The position numbers and the translations under genes were made by a program. Positions 23,223 to 31,775 of a DNA stretch of 44,393 bases are shown piece after piece. Below the pieces are notes generated by a model. The model made no database searches. It worked only from the letters and a program-made list of their open reading frames with translations, and had not been told where the DNA came from. The DNA is taken from contig NZ_JAAITI010000027.1 in assembly GCF_013304735.1 (NCBI RefSeq), forward strand, positions 1-44,393, given 5' to 3'. Each line of letters starts with the position of its first letter. Positions within the stretch are counted from its first letter, which is position 1. The stretch is from Blautia luti. Lineage in GTDB: Bacteria > Bacillota > Clostridia > Lachnospirales > Lachnospiraceae.

Positions 23223-24197
23223 TTATCGCTGAAGAAGCATATCTGTAAGCTTTTTCAGTTCCTCATAACTTGCGATATTGTTGGATTCTCTCCGGATTCC
23301 GGCACTGTGCCTCATGCCGGCCGTATACCAGGCTACATGTTTCCGCATTTCACGGATTCCGATATATTCACCCTTAATCTCGATCTGGTTTCTGGCATGG
23401 CGCAAAATCATTTCGCAGACTTCCTCCACGGATGGTTTCGGCAGTTTTTCTCCGGTGAGGAAATAGTTGTTCAGCTCCCGGAAGATCCACGGGTTTCCAC
23501 GTACTGCCCGGCCGATCATCACGGCATCACAGTCCGTCTCTTTAAACATGGCTTCCGCAGTTTCCGGAGAAACGATATCTCCATTTCCGATCACGGGAAT
23601 CGTCACGGCTTCCTTCACCCTGCGGATGGCATCCCAGTCTGCCTGGCCGGAATAATACTGCTGTCTGGTTCTTCCATGTACAGCAACAGCTGCTGCCCCG
23701 GCATCTTCCACACGTTTTGCAATCTCAACCACATCCACCGGTGTATTGTCATCAAAACCAATACGCACTTTCACAGTCACCGGTTTGGAAATGGCACCGG
23801 AAACGCTGCGTACAATCTCTTCGATCAGTTTCGGATTTTTCAGAAGTGCAGATCCTTCCCCGTTATTTACCACCTTGGGGACCGGACATCCCATATTGAT
23901 ATCGAGAATATCGAAAGGCCTCTCCTCGATACTTTTTGCCACCTCTGCCATCAGATCCGGCTCACTGCCAAAAAGCTGCATGGATACCGGATGCTCCCCG
24001 GGGTCGATCTCCATCAGTGCCTCTGTATTCTTATTATGAAAAGAAATTGCCTTGGCGCTGACCATCTCCATACAGATCAGTCCTGCTCCCTGCTCCTTGC
24101 AAAGTCTTCGAAATGCAAGATCCGTAACTCCTGCCATAGGTGCAAGCACAAAAGGATTCGGGATCTCCACATTTCCGATCTTCCACTGCATCTTCAT
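23223..24197 (-). CDS. dusB: tRNA-dihydrouridine synthase (DusB/NifR3 family)
   Basis: A 324-residue flavoenzyme that reduces uridine in tRNA to dihydrouridine. It has the start motif NPFVLAPMAGVTDLAFRRLC, the FMN and tRNA region ILDINMGCPVPKVVNNGEGSALL with the catalytic Cys, KVRIGFDDN, AVAVHGRTRQQYYSG, and IGNGDIVSPETA, all standard for DusB. The gene begins three bases after the small protein at 24201 and belongs to the argF-birA operon. A separate promoter for the next gene lies just after its stop. Other Dus subfamilies are possible, but the overall order of motifs is closest to DusB. Confidence 0.95.
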   Translation of the reverse strand: MKMQWKIGNVEIPNPFVLAPMAGVTDLAFRRLCKEQGAGLICMEMVSAKAISFHNKNTEALMEIDPGEHPVSMQLFGSEPDLMAEVAKSIEERPFDILDINMGCPVPKVVNNGEGSALLKNPKLIEEIVRSVSGAISKPVTVKVRIGFDDNTPVDVVEIAKRVEDAGAAAVAVHGRTRQQYYSGQADWDAIRRVKEAVTIPVIGNGDIVSPETAEAMFKETDCDAVMIGRAVRGNPWIFRELNNYFLTGEKLPKPSVEEVCEMILRHARNQIEIKGEYIGIREMRKHVAWYTAGMRHSAGIRRESNNIASYEELKKLTDMLLQR

Positions 24198-24200
24198 GGA

Positions 24201-24569
24201 TCAGTCCTCAACTGCATCTGCTTTTTTCTTAAGTTCCTCATCCGGGATATCTCCCAGGAAAAATACTTTGTAGTACATTTCCAGAGATTCCAGAAGCTCT
24301 CTTTTGTCCCGCTGGAGCTCTTTGATCTTCAGTGCACTTCCAATCTCATCAAAACGGGCATCTGCCTCCAGTGCTTCTGTCTTGAACTGCAGGCTTCCGT
24401 CCTCGTCAAATTCCAGTGTCAGGATTCCGCCTACATCCTCTGTGAAAAGCACGCACATGATCTGCAGTTCCTGCTTTACTGCTTCCGGAAGGGACGCAAA
24501 ATCCTGGTTAAAATAATATTTCTGCTCATATGAGCTCGCTCCGCAGAGCACAATGTTATCCTGATACAT
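24201..24569 (-). CDS. Conserved small protein, DUF6145-like
   Basis: A 122-residue protein, MYQDNIVLCGASSYEQKYYF, with a hydrophobic-acidic core containing LPEAVKQELQIMCVLFTEDVGG and a C-terminal helix with LLESLEMYYKVFFLGDIPDEEL. I think it belongs to the DUF6145 family common in Lachnospiraceae, but cannot check. It is sandwiched between birA and dusB, with 14 and 3 base gaps, so it is in their operon. No catalytic motif is visible and no transmembrane segment is predicted. Function unknown. Confidence 0.8.
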   Translation of the reverse strand: MYQDNIVLCGASSYEQKYYFNQDFASLPEAVKQELQIMCVLFTEDVGGILTLEFDEDGSLQFKTEALEADARFDEIGSALKIKELQRDKRELLESLEMYYKVFFLGDIPDEELKKKADAVED

Positions 24570-24583
24570 AAACTCTCCTTTAT

Positions 24584-25390
24584 TTACACATAGCTGTACA
24601 GACCGCGCACAGAAACCTCTCCGGAATTTACTTCCTCAACAGTTCCATCTGCACGTTCCACCAGAAGTTCCCCGCCGGGGTTGATTCCCCTTGCAATTCC
24701 TTCGTACGGATTGTTCTGATCCAGCACACGTACCGGCTGGTTCAGATTAGCCAGAAGTTTCTCGTAATCCGGTTTCAGGCCGCTTAAGTCTTCCGTCTCT
24801 ACAAACTTCTCATAATTTTCCTCAAAGTGTTTCATCACAAGCCCGGTTACTTCTGCCCGGTCAAAAGGATGTCCGCTTTCCAGATACAGAGAAGTGGCTT
24901 TGTCCGCCATTTCTTCCGGGAAGCTGTCCATATTTACATTGATTCCGACTCCAATAACCGCACAGCCAATCTTATCCTGTTTCATGGTCATCTCAGTAAG
25001 GATGCCGCAGATTTTTTTGCGGGAAACTACTACATCGTTGGGCCATTTGATTCCCACATCAAGACCAAGATCCTCAACTGCCTGAGCAACAGAAAGGCCC
25101 ATGACCAGTGTCATCATCGGGGCCTTCTGAGGTGCAAATTCCGGGCAGATCAGAAGGCTCATGGTGATGGCGCTTTCCGGCGGTGCACTCCACCGTCTTG
25201 TGAAACGTCCGCGGCCTGCAGACTGATACTCCGCCACAAAAAGCTCTCCGTGCTGCGCCCCCTCTTCCCTCCAGGCGCGTTTGCCCCAGAGGTTGGTGGA
25301 ATCAATTTCTCTTGCAAAATGGACGGTTTTGCCCGCCCATTTTGTATGTGTTGCCTGTGAAATTATTTCTTCATTAAATAACTCTGCCAT
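24584..25390 (-). CDS. birA: Biotin-protein ligase without the HTH domain
   Basis: A 268-residue enzyme that attaches biotin to carboxylase carrier proteins. Key motifs are the biotin-binding loop YQSAGRGRFTRRW (about 54-66), IKWPNDVVVSRKKICGILTEM (about 118-138) and GIGINVNM. The N-terminal DNA-binding domain of the bifunctional BirA repressor is absent, so it should not regulate biotin genes. The C-terminal SH3-like part ends GEVSVRGLYSYV. Its ATG overlaps the argF stop by one base (TAATG), indicating tight coupling. Confidence 0.93.
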   Translation of the reverse strand: MAELFNEEIISQATHTKWAGKTVHFAREIDSTNLWGKRAWREEGAQHGELFVAEYQSAGRGRFTRRWSAPPESAITMSLLICPEFAPQKAPMMTLVMGLSVAQAVEDLGLDVGIKWPNDVVVSRKKICGILTEMTMKQDKIGCAVIGVGINVNMDSFPEEMADKATSLYLESGHPFDRAEVTGLVMKHFEENYEKFVETEDLSGLKPDYEKLLANLNQPVRVLDQNNPYEGIARGINPGGELLVERADGTVEEVNSGEVSVRGLYSYV

Positions 25391-26388
25391 TATTTCTCCG
25401 GCTCTCCTAATGTAGCAACGATCACAGCCTTGATGGTATGCATACGGTTCTCTGCTTCGTCAAATACCTTGGACTGCGGAGACTCGAATACCTCGTCTGT
25501 AACCTCCATGTCTGTAAGGTTGAAACGCTCGCCCATCTCTTTTCCAATCTTTGTCTTAAGATCATGGAATGCAGGCAGGCAGTGAAGGAAGATTGCCTTC
25601 TCACCGGCGTTCTCCATTACATGTTTCGTAACTTTGTATGGTGTCAGGTCATGGATACGCTCTGTCCATACTTCGTCAGGCTCGCCCATGGATACCCATA
25701 CATCTGTGTAGATAATGTCTGCATCTTTGGTTCCTGCCTCTACATCCTCTGTGAGAGTGATGGTGGAACCTGCCTCTTTTGCCCACTGCTGGCACTGTGC
25801 TACCAGTTCATCATTCGGGAAATATTTTTTATTGGTGCAGGCTACGAAATCGAGACCAAGTTTGGAGCATACAACCATGAGGGAGTTACCCATGTTGTAA
25901 CGGGCATCACCCATGTATACAAGTTTCAGGCCTTTCAGTTTGCCGAAATGCTCACGTACTGTCAGCATATCTGCAAGCATCTGTGTCGGATGATACTCGT
26001 TTGTCAGACCATTCCATACCGGAACACCTGCATGTTTTGCAAGCTCCTCAACAATATCCTGGCCAAATCCGCGGTACTCAATTCCTTCATACATTCTTCC
26101 AAGAACTCTTGCTGTATCTGCGATGCTCTCTTTCTTTCCGATCTGGGAACCTGTCGGATCAAGATAAGTGGAACCCATTCCCAGATCATGAGCAGCTACT
26201 TCGAAGGAACAGCGTGTTCTTGTACTTGTTTTTTCAAAGATCAGGGCAATGTTCTTGCCTCTGTAATACTCATGAAGCTCTCCGGCTTTTTTCTTTGCTT
26301 TCAGGTCCGCTGCAAGATCGATCATGTAAGTGATCTCTTCCGGTGTAAAGTCTTTCAGTGTCAGGAAATTTCTTCCTTTAAGATTCAT
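25390..26388 (-). CDS. argF: Ornithine carbamoyltransferase
   Basis: A 332-residue enzyme making citrulline from ornithine and carbamoyl phosphate. The carbamoyl phosphate loop STRTRCSFE lies at about 55-63, with [24 protein letters not shown], and the ornithine-binding Cys motif HCLPAFHD (about 272-279). Length is typical of the family. Whether it serves arginine biosynthesis (argF) or degradation (arcB) cannot be told from the sequence; no arcA or arcC neighbour is present, favouring biosynthesis. SPFH and NfeD genes lie upstream and birA overlaps its stop. Confidence 0.96.
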   Translation of the reverse strand: MNLKGRNFLTLKDFTPEEITYMIDLAADLKAKKKAGELHEYYRGKNIALIFEKTSTRTRCSFEVAAHDLGMGSTYLDPTGSQIGKKESIADTARVLGRMYEGIEYRGFGQDIVEELAKHAGVPVWNGLTNEYHPTQMLADMLTVREHFGKLKGLKLVYMGDARYNMGNSLMVVCSKLGLDFVACTNKKYFPNDELVAQCQQWAKEAGSTITLTEDVEAGTKDADIIYTDVWVSMGEPDEVWTERIHDLTPYKVTKHVMENAGEKAIFLHCLPAFHDLKTKIGKEMGERFNLTDMEVTDEVFESPQSKVFDEAENRMHTIKAVIVATLGEPEK

Positions 26389-26414
26389 AATATATCCTCC
26401 TCACGGCTGCAGAT

Positions 26415-27356
26415 TTATTTCTGCTCTGCCGGTTTATCTGTCATGATTTCCTTCAGGGATGTTGCCAGCCCTGCAATGCCCTGTATCTCGGACGGAATGA
26501 TGATCTTCGTTGCCTTGCCGTCAGCAACCTTTGTAAGAGCCTCCAGGCTCTTCAGAGTAAGAACAGATTCATCTGCTCCTGCTTCCTTGATCATACGAAG
26601 TCCTTCTGCAGTTGCCTGCTGTACTTTAAGGACTGCCTGTGCCTGTCCTTCTGCTTCTTTGATCATACGCTCTTTCTGTGCTTCCGCATGAAGGATCGCT
26701 GCCTGTTTCTCAGCCTCCGCGTCAAGGATCGCGGACTGTTTTTTACCTTCTGCGACAAGGATGGTAGAACGTTTCTCTCCTTCTGCTTTCAGGATGGCTT
26801 CTCGTCTCTCACGCTCGGCTTTCATCTGTTTCTCCATGGCATCCTGGATGGCTGCCGGAGGAATGATGTTCTTAAGCTCTACACGGTTCACCTTGATTCC
26901 CCATGGATCTGTAGCTTCATCAAGGGAAGCTCTCATCCTGGTGTTGATGACTTCACGGGATGTCAGTGTCTCATCCAGTTCCATATCACCGATGATATTA
27001 CGAAGTGTTGTAGCAGAAAGATTCTCGATAGCCATGATCGGATTCTCAACGCCATATGCATAAAGCTTCGGATCTGTGATCTGGAAAAATACAACGGTAT
27101 CGATCTGCATGGTTACGTTATCTTTCGTGATCACCGGCTGCGGTGGAAAATCCACAACCTGCTCTTTTAAGTTTACTCTTCTTGCAACACGCTCAATGAA
27201 CGGAACCTTGAAATGAATACCTGTGCTCCAGGTAGCTTTGTAAGCGCCAAGACGTTCCAGTACCACAGCATAAGCCTGCGGCACAATGCGGATGCAGGAT
27301 GCAAGTACCCACAATACAAGAACGATGACTACAAGCAAAACAATAACTCCACCCAT
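26415..27356 (-). CDS. SPFH/Band 7 (stomatin-like) membrane protein
   Basis: A 313-residue protein with an N-terminal membrane anchor (GGVIVLLVVIVLVLWVLASC), then an SPFH domain (RIVPQAYAVVLERLGAYKATWSTG; RVNLKEQVVDFPPQPVITKDNV). A long coiled coil follows at about 175-250, rich in repeats such as KAEGEKRSTILVAEGKKQSA. It resembles QmcA/HflK-type and the stomatin operon partner. It probably forms large membrane rings that organise lipids or proteases. The NfeD-type gene upstream, with four bases between them, is the classic stomatin-STOPP pair. Some annotate as paraslipin. Confidence 0.93.
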   Translation of the reverse strand: MGGVIVLLVVIVLVLWVLASCIRIVPQAYAVVLERLGAYKATWSTGIHFKVPFIERVARRVNLKEQVVDFPPQPVITKDNVTMQIDTVVFFQITDPKLYAYGVENPIMAIENLSATTLRNIIGDMELDETLTSREVINTRMRASLDEATDPWGIKVNRVELKNIIPPAAIQDAMEKQMKAERERREAILKAEGEKRSTILVAEGKKQSAILDAEAEKQAAILHAEAQKERMIKEAEGQAQAVLKVQQATAEGLRMIKEAGADESVLTLKSLEALTKVADGKATKIIIPSEIQGIAGLATSLKEIMTDKPAEQK

Positions 27357-27360
27357 AATT

Positions 27361-27801
27361 TTAGCCCTCCTTATTATCTTCTTTTACGATCAGCTTCACT
27401 CCGCGGATCTCTTTGATCTCAACTACTGCACCGGCCGGTATTTCAACCGATTCGTCGGCTGAACGTGCCGTCCATTCGATATCATTGATCCGCACCTGCC
27501 CGGTCTGAGCCAGGTTGTTGATTGGCTGTATCACTACGGCCCTTTTTCCCAGAAGGCTCTCTGCATTGGTCTTCTCCACGCCCTTGTTCATGTAGCGAAC
27601 CGCCAGAGGTCTGGTAAAGATCAGAAGCACCACGGAAACTCCGAAAAATAAAAGGAGCTGTACAACAATTCCCCCGCCGAGCCACGAGACAATGCACGCC
27701 ACAAGAGCACCGCCTGCAAACCAGACAGTGGTAAGTCCTACCGTGATCGCTTCAATTACCAGTAAAATTGCCAGTATTCCAAGCCAGGCCAAAGGTGTCA
27801 T
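27361..27801 (-). CDS. NfeD-type membrane protein
   Basis: A 146-residue short NfeD protein. It has two to three N-terminal transmembrane helices (about 4-30 and 36-60), then a small OB-fold domain (SLLGKRAVVIQPINNLAQTGQVRINDIEWTA). It lacks the ClpP-like protease domain of long NfeD. NfeD proteins work with SPFH proteins, here encoded next at 27356 with a four-base gap, forming a membrane microdomain unit. It follows the RNA methyltransferase gene by 15 bases on the same strand. Confidence 0.9.
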   Translation of the reverse strand: MTPLAWLGILAILLVIEAITVGLTTVWFAGGALVACIVSWLGGGIVVQLLLFFGVSVVLLIFTRPLAVRYMNKGVEKTNAESLLGKRAVVIQPINNLAQTGQVRINDIEWTARSADESVEIPAGAVVEIKEIRGVKLIVKEDNKEG

Positions 27802-27816
27802 AAAACCCCTCCTCTC

Positions 27817-28593
27817 TTATTCTCTTCTCTGTCTTGCAGCTTCATACATCAAAATCCCCGATGCCATAGCAGCATTCAGCGATTCTACTTTTCCGCACAT
27901 CGGGATGCGTATCAGGCAGTCTGCTGCGTCCGCAGCCTGGTCTGTAAGACCTTTTCCCTCGTTTCCGATAAAAAATGCGGTACCACCTTTATAGGATTCA
28001 TGATCGTAGGAATTCTCACCTTTCAGATGAGCTGCAAAACTGCGGATTCCTTTTTCTTTCAGCTTCTTTTCTAATGATACCACATCTTCCACATATAGAA
28101 AAGGCATTCTGTAAATGGAGCCCATGGTAGAACGGATCACCTTGGGATTTGTGATATCCACACAGGTTTTTGTAAGAAAAACGCCGCTCACGCCGGCACC
28201 CTCACCGGTCCTAAGAATGGTTCCCGCATTTCCCGGATCCTGAAGATCTTCAAGGACCATGACCAGAGGATTTTCTCCTGCCAGTACTTCTTCCTCGCTC
28301 CAGGAAGGCAGTTTCAGAACGGTAAGGATTCCCTGGGGAGTCTTGGTATCACACATCTGACGGAATACGGAATCTTTCACGATCTCATAAGGATATTTCT
28401 CTACCTGAGCCATCAGTTCCCCATCCTGGGAAAAAGTCTCAGAGACAAACACCTGAAAAACCCAGTTTTCCGGTGCTTCCAGGAACATCTTCCGGCCTTC
28501 TGCCACAAAAAGTCCCTGTTCTCTTCTGGCTTTTGCCTTCTGGTTCAGTTGCATGACATTTTTTATTTTTGCATTTGATACGCTGGTTATCAT
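27817..28593 (-). CDS. SpoU/TrmH family RNA 2'-O-methyltransferase
   Basis: A 258-residue SPOUT methyltransferase. An N-terminal substrate-binding part (about 1-95, starting MITSVSNAKIKNVMQLNQKA) precedes the knotted domain with LVMVLEDLQDPGNAGTILRTGEGAG (motif 1), FFIGNEGKGLTDQAADAADCLIRIPM (motif 2), and KVESLNAAMASGILMYEA (motif 3). It methylates ribose in rRNA or tRNA; RlmB/TsnR-like members modify 23S rRNA, but the exact target is not readable. It lies 51 bases after trkA. Confidence 0.93.
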   Translation of the reverse strand: MITSVSNAKIKNVMQLNQKAKARREQGLFVAEGRKMFLEAPENWVFQVFVSETFSQDGELMAQVEKYPYEIVKDSVFRQMCDTKTPQGILTVLKLPSWSEEEVLAGENPLVMVLEDLQDPGNAGTILRTGEGAGVSGVFLTKTCVDITNPKVIRSTMGSIYRMPFLYVEDVVSLEKKLKEKGIRSFAAHLKGENSYDHESYKGGTAFFIGNEGKGLTDQAADAADCLIRIPMCGKVESLNAAMASGILMYEAARQRRE

Positions 28594-28644
28594 ACTTTTT
28601 CTCTTACTCCTTGCACTTATCCTGTTTACGGAATCTTCGAAAAA

Positions 28645-29304
28645 TCACTTCATAAACGCCGGTTCCGCATTAAGATCCTTATTTTTTCCAATGGCGATTA
28701 TGGAACAGCGGTCCGGAAGCGGCTCGGACGGTTTCAGATCTACTGTGACATTTTCGCCCTGTTTAATACCAATGATATTGATGTGAAAACGCTCACGTAC
28801 ATTCAGATCTATCAGGCTTTTTCCAACCCATGACTCCGGAATGGAAAACTCCGCCATACTGAATTCCGCCGAAAGTTCAAATACATCCAGATATCCGCCG
28901 GACAGGAGATTTCTGGCAACACGGAGTCCCATGGCCTGTTCCGGATAAATGATTTTATCTGCACCGATTTTGTCAAGAATACGTCCATGAAGAGAATTCA
29001 TGCTTTTTGCAACTACAAAGGGAACTCCCAGATCCTTGGCCTGCATGGTTGCGGAAATGCTGGCTTCCAGATTTTCGGCAACTGCGATAATGGCCACATC
29101 CACATTCTGAACTCCCAGTGCTTTCAGGATTCCAGGTTCACGGACATCTGCTTTCACCGCGTAGGTTACTTTTTCGGAAATCTCTTCGATATTTTCTTCT
29201 TTGTCGTCAATGGCAAGGACATCACAGTCGGACTCTGCCAGCGTCACCGCCAGAGTCATTCCAAACTGTCCAAGCCCGATCACAGCAAAAGATTTATTTT
29301 TCAT
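28645..29304 (-). CDS. trkA: TrkA/KtrA potassium-channel regulatory subunit
   Basis: A 219-residue RCK protein. The nucleotide-binding Rossmann domain opens with KSFAVIGLGQFGMTLAVTLA and carries the acidic DDKEENIEEISEKVTY turn that binds NAD(H) or ADP. The TrkA-C domain occupies the last 80 residues (EFSIPESWVGKSLIDLNVRE). It gates the membrane subunit encoded directly upstream (trkH), 13 bases apart. In Bacillus, KtrA-KtrB import potassium under control of ATP/ADP and cyclic di-AMP. The pair here is the same arrangement. Confidence 0.95.
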   Translation of the reverse strand: MKNKSFAVIGLGQFGMTLAVTLAESDCDVLAIDDKEENIEEISEKVTYAVKADVREPGILKALGVQNVDVAIIAVAENLEASISATMQAKDLGVPFVVAKSMNSLHGRILDKIGADKIIYPEQAMGLRVARNLLSGGYLDVFELSAEFSMAEFSIPESWVGKSLIDLNVRERFHINIIGIKQGENVTVDLKPSEPLPDRCSIIAIGKNKDLNAEPAFMK

Positions 29305-29317
29305 TTTATTCTCCTGT

Positions 29318-30712
29318 TTAACCGATCATGATATCTTCTTCCCCGAGATGAGTCGTGCTTCCCGGCCTGTTACGCACACGCACCACAACTGCAGTTCCCA
29401 GTGTCAGTGGTCCGATACGTCCCAGATACATGGTAAGGATCACGATCCACTTGCCTGCCACATTCAGCTGAGGTGTCAGTCCTCTGGAAAGTCCTACTGT
29501 AGCCCCCGCAGAAGTGATCTCATATAAAACATCTGCCAGATCCACTCCCGGCATTACTGCGGACAAAAGCACCGTCATGGTAAAAAGGATCAACACACTG
29601 GTTCCTGCAACAACCATGGCAGAACGGAGATAGCTCTCACGGATCCTGCGGCCGTATACCTCTACATCCTTTTTTCCCTGAAGATATGCTGCAATAGAAA
29701 GGATCAGAACCGCAATGGTAGTAGTCTTCACACCACCGGCAGTGCCCATGGGTGATCCTCCGATAAACATCCACAGTAGGGAAATGATCACGGTAGGTGT
29801 GGACAAAAGCGACTGATCCATGGTATAAAATCCCGCCGTACGTGTTGTCACTGACTGGAAAAAGGATGCCATGAGCTTTGTTCCCAGTGGTGCCCCCTTT
29901 AGCGTGGAAGGGTTTCCGGATTCAAAGATAAATACCAGAAATGCTCCTGAAAATACCAGGATCCCGGTCATCGTAAGGACCAGCTTGCTCTGAAGCCGCA
30001 GTACACGAAAAATTCTGGATGGGGAGAGCTCTTTTCTCAGAACCTTGCGGAATTTATCCCACAGATCCCACCAGACGATAAATCCAAGACCTGACACAAT
30101 GATCAGGCCAATCGTAGTGATATTGACCAGCGGATTGCTCACATATACCGAAAGGCTTGTTTCCCCGAAAAGATCGATCCCTGCGTTGCAGAATGCAGAT
30201 ACCGCCAGAAATATGGCATGCACCAGACCTTTTTTTATTCCAAATTCCGGTACAAAGCAAAACGCATACAGGACCGCACCGATTCCTTCTGCAAGAAACA
30301 CGCATTTCACCACACTGCGGACTACAGCCACGACTCCACCCATTTCATCCAGGTTATAGGATTCCTTGATGATCCGCCGGTTTTTCAGGGAAATTTTCCG
30401 CCGGAGGCTGATGAATATCATATTCGCCAGTGCGATCAGTCCGATCCCGCCGATCTGTATCAGGCACAGGATAACCACTTTTCCAATGGGGCTCCACTGG
30501 ACTGCCATAACGACTGTGGAAAGTCCCGTCACACATACGCTGGTTGCCGCTGTAAAAACAGCATCCGGGAAGGTAACAGCCTGCCCGGGTGCACTGCAGA
30601 ACGGCAGCCACAAAATAAATCCGCCTACAAAAATCACCCCCGCAAAGCCGAGGGCAATTATTTGTGACGTATTCAGTTTATGCAATCCGTCTGAAACTTT
30701 TTTCAAGTTCAT
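29318..30712 (-). CDS. trkH: TrkH/KtrB potassium transporter subunit
   Basis: A 464-residue membrane protein of the TrkH/KtrB superfamily with about eight to ten hydrophobic helices and four pore-loop repeats. Filter glycines can be seen in SVCVTGLS, AFCNAGIDLFG, GGSPMGTAGGVKTTT and SAGATVGLSRG. It imports potassium, probably driven by sodium, with the TrkA-type regulator encoded next. It starts five bases after pfkA on the same strand, so the metabolic gene and the transporter share a transcript. KtrB-type is favoured by length and lack of long extra loops. Confidence 0.94.
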   Translation of the reverse strand: MNLKKVSDGLHKLNTSQIIALGFAGVIFVGGFILWLPFCSAPGQAVTFPDAVFTAATSVCVTGLSTVVMAVQWSPIGKVVILCLIQIGGIGLIALANMIFISLRRKISLKNRRIIKESYNLDEMGGVVAVVRSVVKCVFLAEGIGAVLYAFCFVPEFGIKKGLVHAIFLAVSAFCNAGIDLFGETSLSVYVSNPLVNITTIGLIIVSGLGFIVWWDLWDKFRKVLRKELSPSRIFRVLRLQSKLVLTMTGILVFSGAFLVFIFESGNPSTLKGAPLGTKLMASFFQSVTTRTAGFYTMDQSLLSTPTVIISLLWMFIGGSPMGTAGGVKTTTIAVLILSIAAYLQGKKDVEVYGRRIRESYLRSAMVVAGTSVLILFTMTVLLSAVMPGVDLADVLYEITSAGATVGLSRGLTPQLNVAGKWIVILTMYLGRIGPLTLGTAVVVRVRNRPGSTTHLGEEDIMIG

Positions 30713-30717
30713 ATTTT

Positions 30718-31707
30718 TTATTTATTGTAGTTGTGAGAAAGAGAATTGCAAACCTCCCACATGTAGGAATCTACATTCTTCTGCATTGCAAGAGCCTCAT
30801 TGATGTCAAAATCAACGAACTCACCGTGGCGATATCCAACAACACGGCTGCGTTTACCGGCAACAAGAAGGTCTACTGCAAGAGCACCCATCATGGACGC
30901 ATATACACGGTCCTTACATGTAGGGCTTCCACCACGCTGCATGTGACCAAGGATAGTTGCACGTGTCTCGATGCCTGTTGCAGCCTCGATACGTTTTGCC
31001 ATAGCCTCTGAATGGCCGATACCCTCAGCATTTACGATGATATGGTGTTTCTTGCCTTTCTTACGGCTCTCTACGATATTGTCAATAAGCTTCTGCTCGT
31101 CGTAATCATATTTCTCCGGGATCAGGATATCCTCAGCACCGTTTGCGATACCGCACCATACTGCAAGGTATCCGGCGTTACGTCCCATAACCTCGATGAT
31201 ACTGCATCTCTCATGGGATGTGGATGTATCACGTACCTTATCGATGGCTTCCATCGCTGTGTTTACAGCTGTATCGAAACCGATGGTGTACTCGGTACAT
31301 GCGATATCAAGGTCAATGGTTCCCGGCAGGCCAATGGTATTGATTCCAAGGTTCGCAAGTTTCTGAGCACCTGCGAAGGAACCGTCTCCACCGATAACAA
31401 CAAGGCCGTCGATTCCATGCTTTCTGCAGATCTCTGCAGCCTGCTGCTGTCCTTCCTCTGTTCTCATCTCTGCACATCTGGCAGTATAAAGAATTGTTCC
31501 GCCTCGCTCAATCGTATCGGAAACATCTCTTGCTGTCATGTCTCTGATCTCTTCATTTAAGAGACCGCTGTATCCTTTATAGATTCCCTTTACGTTCAGT
31601 CCGCTGCTTAATCCTCTTCTGACAACAGCACGGATTGCAGCATTCATTCCAGGTGCGTCACCGCCACTGGTCAAAACGCCGATCGTTTTGATTTTGTTCT
31701 CTGCCAT
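30718..31707 (-). CDS. pfkA: 6-phosphofructokinase
   Basis: An enzyme of about 329 residues, starting MAENKIKTIGVLTSGGDAPGMNAAIRAVVR, which phosphorylates fructose 6-phosphate with ATP. Other motifs are GLVVIGGDGSFAGA (ATP site), GLPGTIDLDIACTEYTIGF (active site Asp), and MGRNAGYLA. In E. coli the corresponding segment is PGTIDNDI; here N is L, seen in other Clostridia as I recall. ATG 31707 follows GGAGGATAACAAT. The frame is open to 31749, but that extension lacks a ribosome site. dnaE lies upstream with 68 bases between. Confidence 0.96.
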   Translation of the reverse strand: MAENKIKTIGVLTSGGDAPGMNAAIRAVVRRGLSSGLNVKGIYKGYSGLLNEEIRDMTARDVSDTIERGGTILYTARCAEMRTEEGQQQAAEICRKHGIDGLVVIGGDGSFAGAQKLANLGINTIGLPGTIDLDIACTEYTIGFDTAVNTAMEAIDKVRDTSTSHERCSIIEVMGRNAGYLAVWCGIANGAEDILIPEKYDYDEQKLIDNIVESRKKGKKHHIIVNAEGIGHSEAMAKRIEAATGIETRATILGHMQRGGSPTCKDRVYASMMGALAVDLLVAGKRSRVVGYRHGEFVDFDINEALAMQKNVDSYMWEVCNSLSHNYNK

Positions 31708-31775
31708 ATTGTTATCCTCCATCTTATGAAACAACCTATTGTAATACACATATTCGGATATAGTTTATAGCATTT

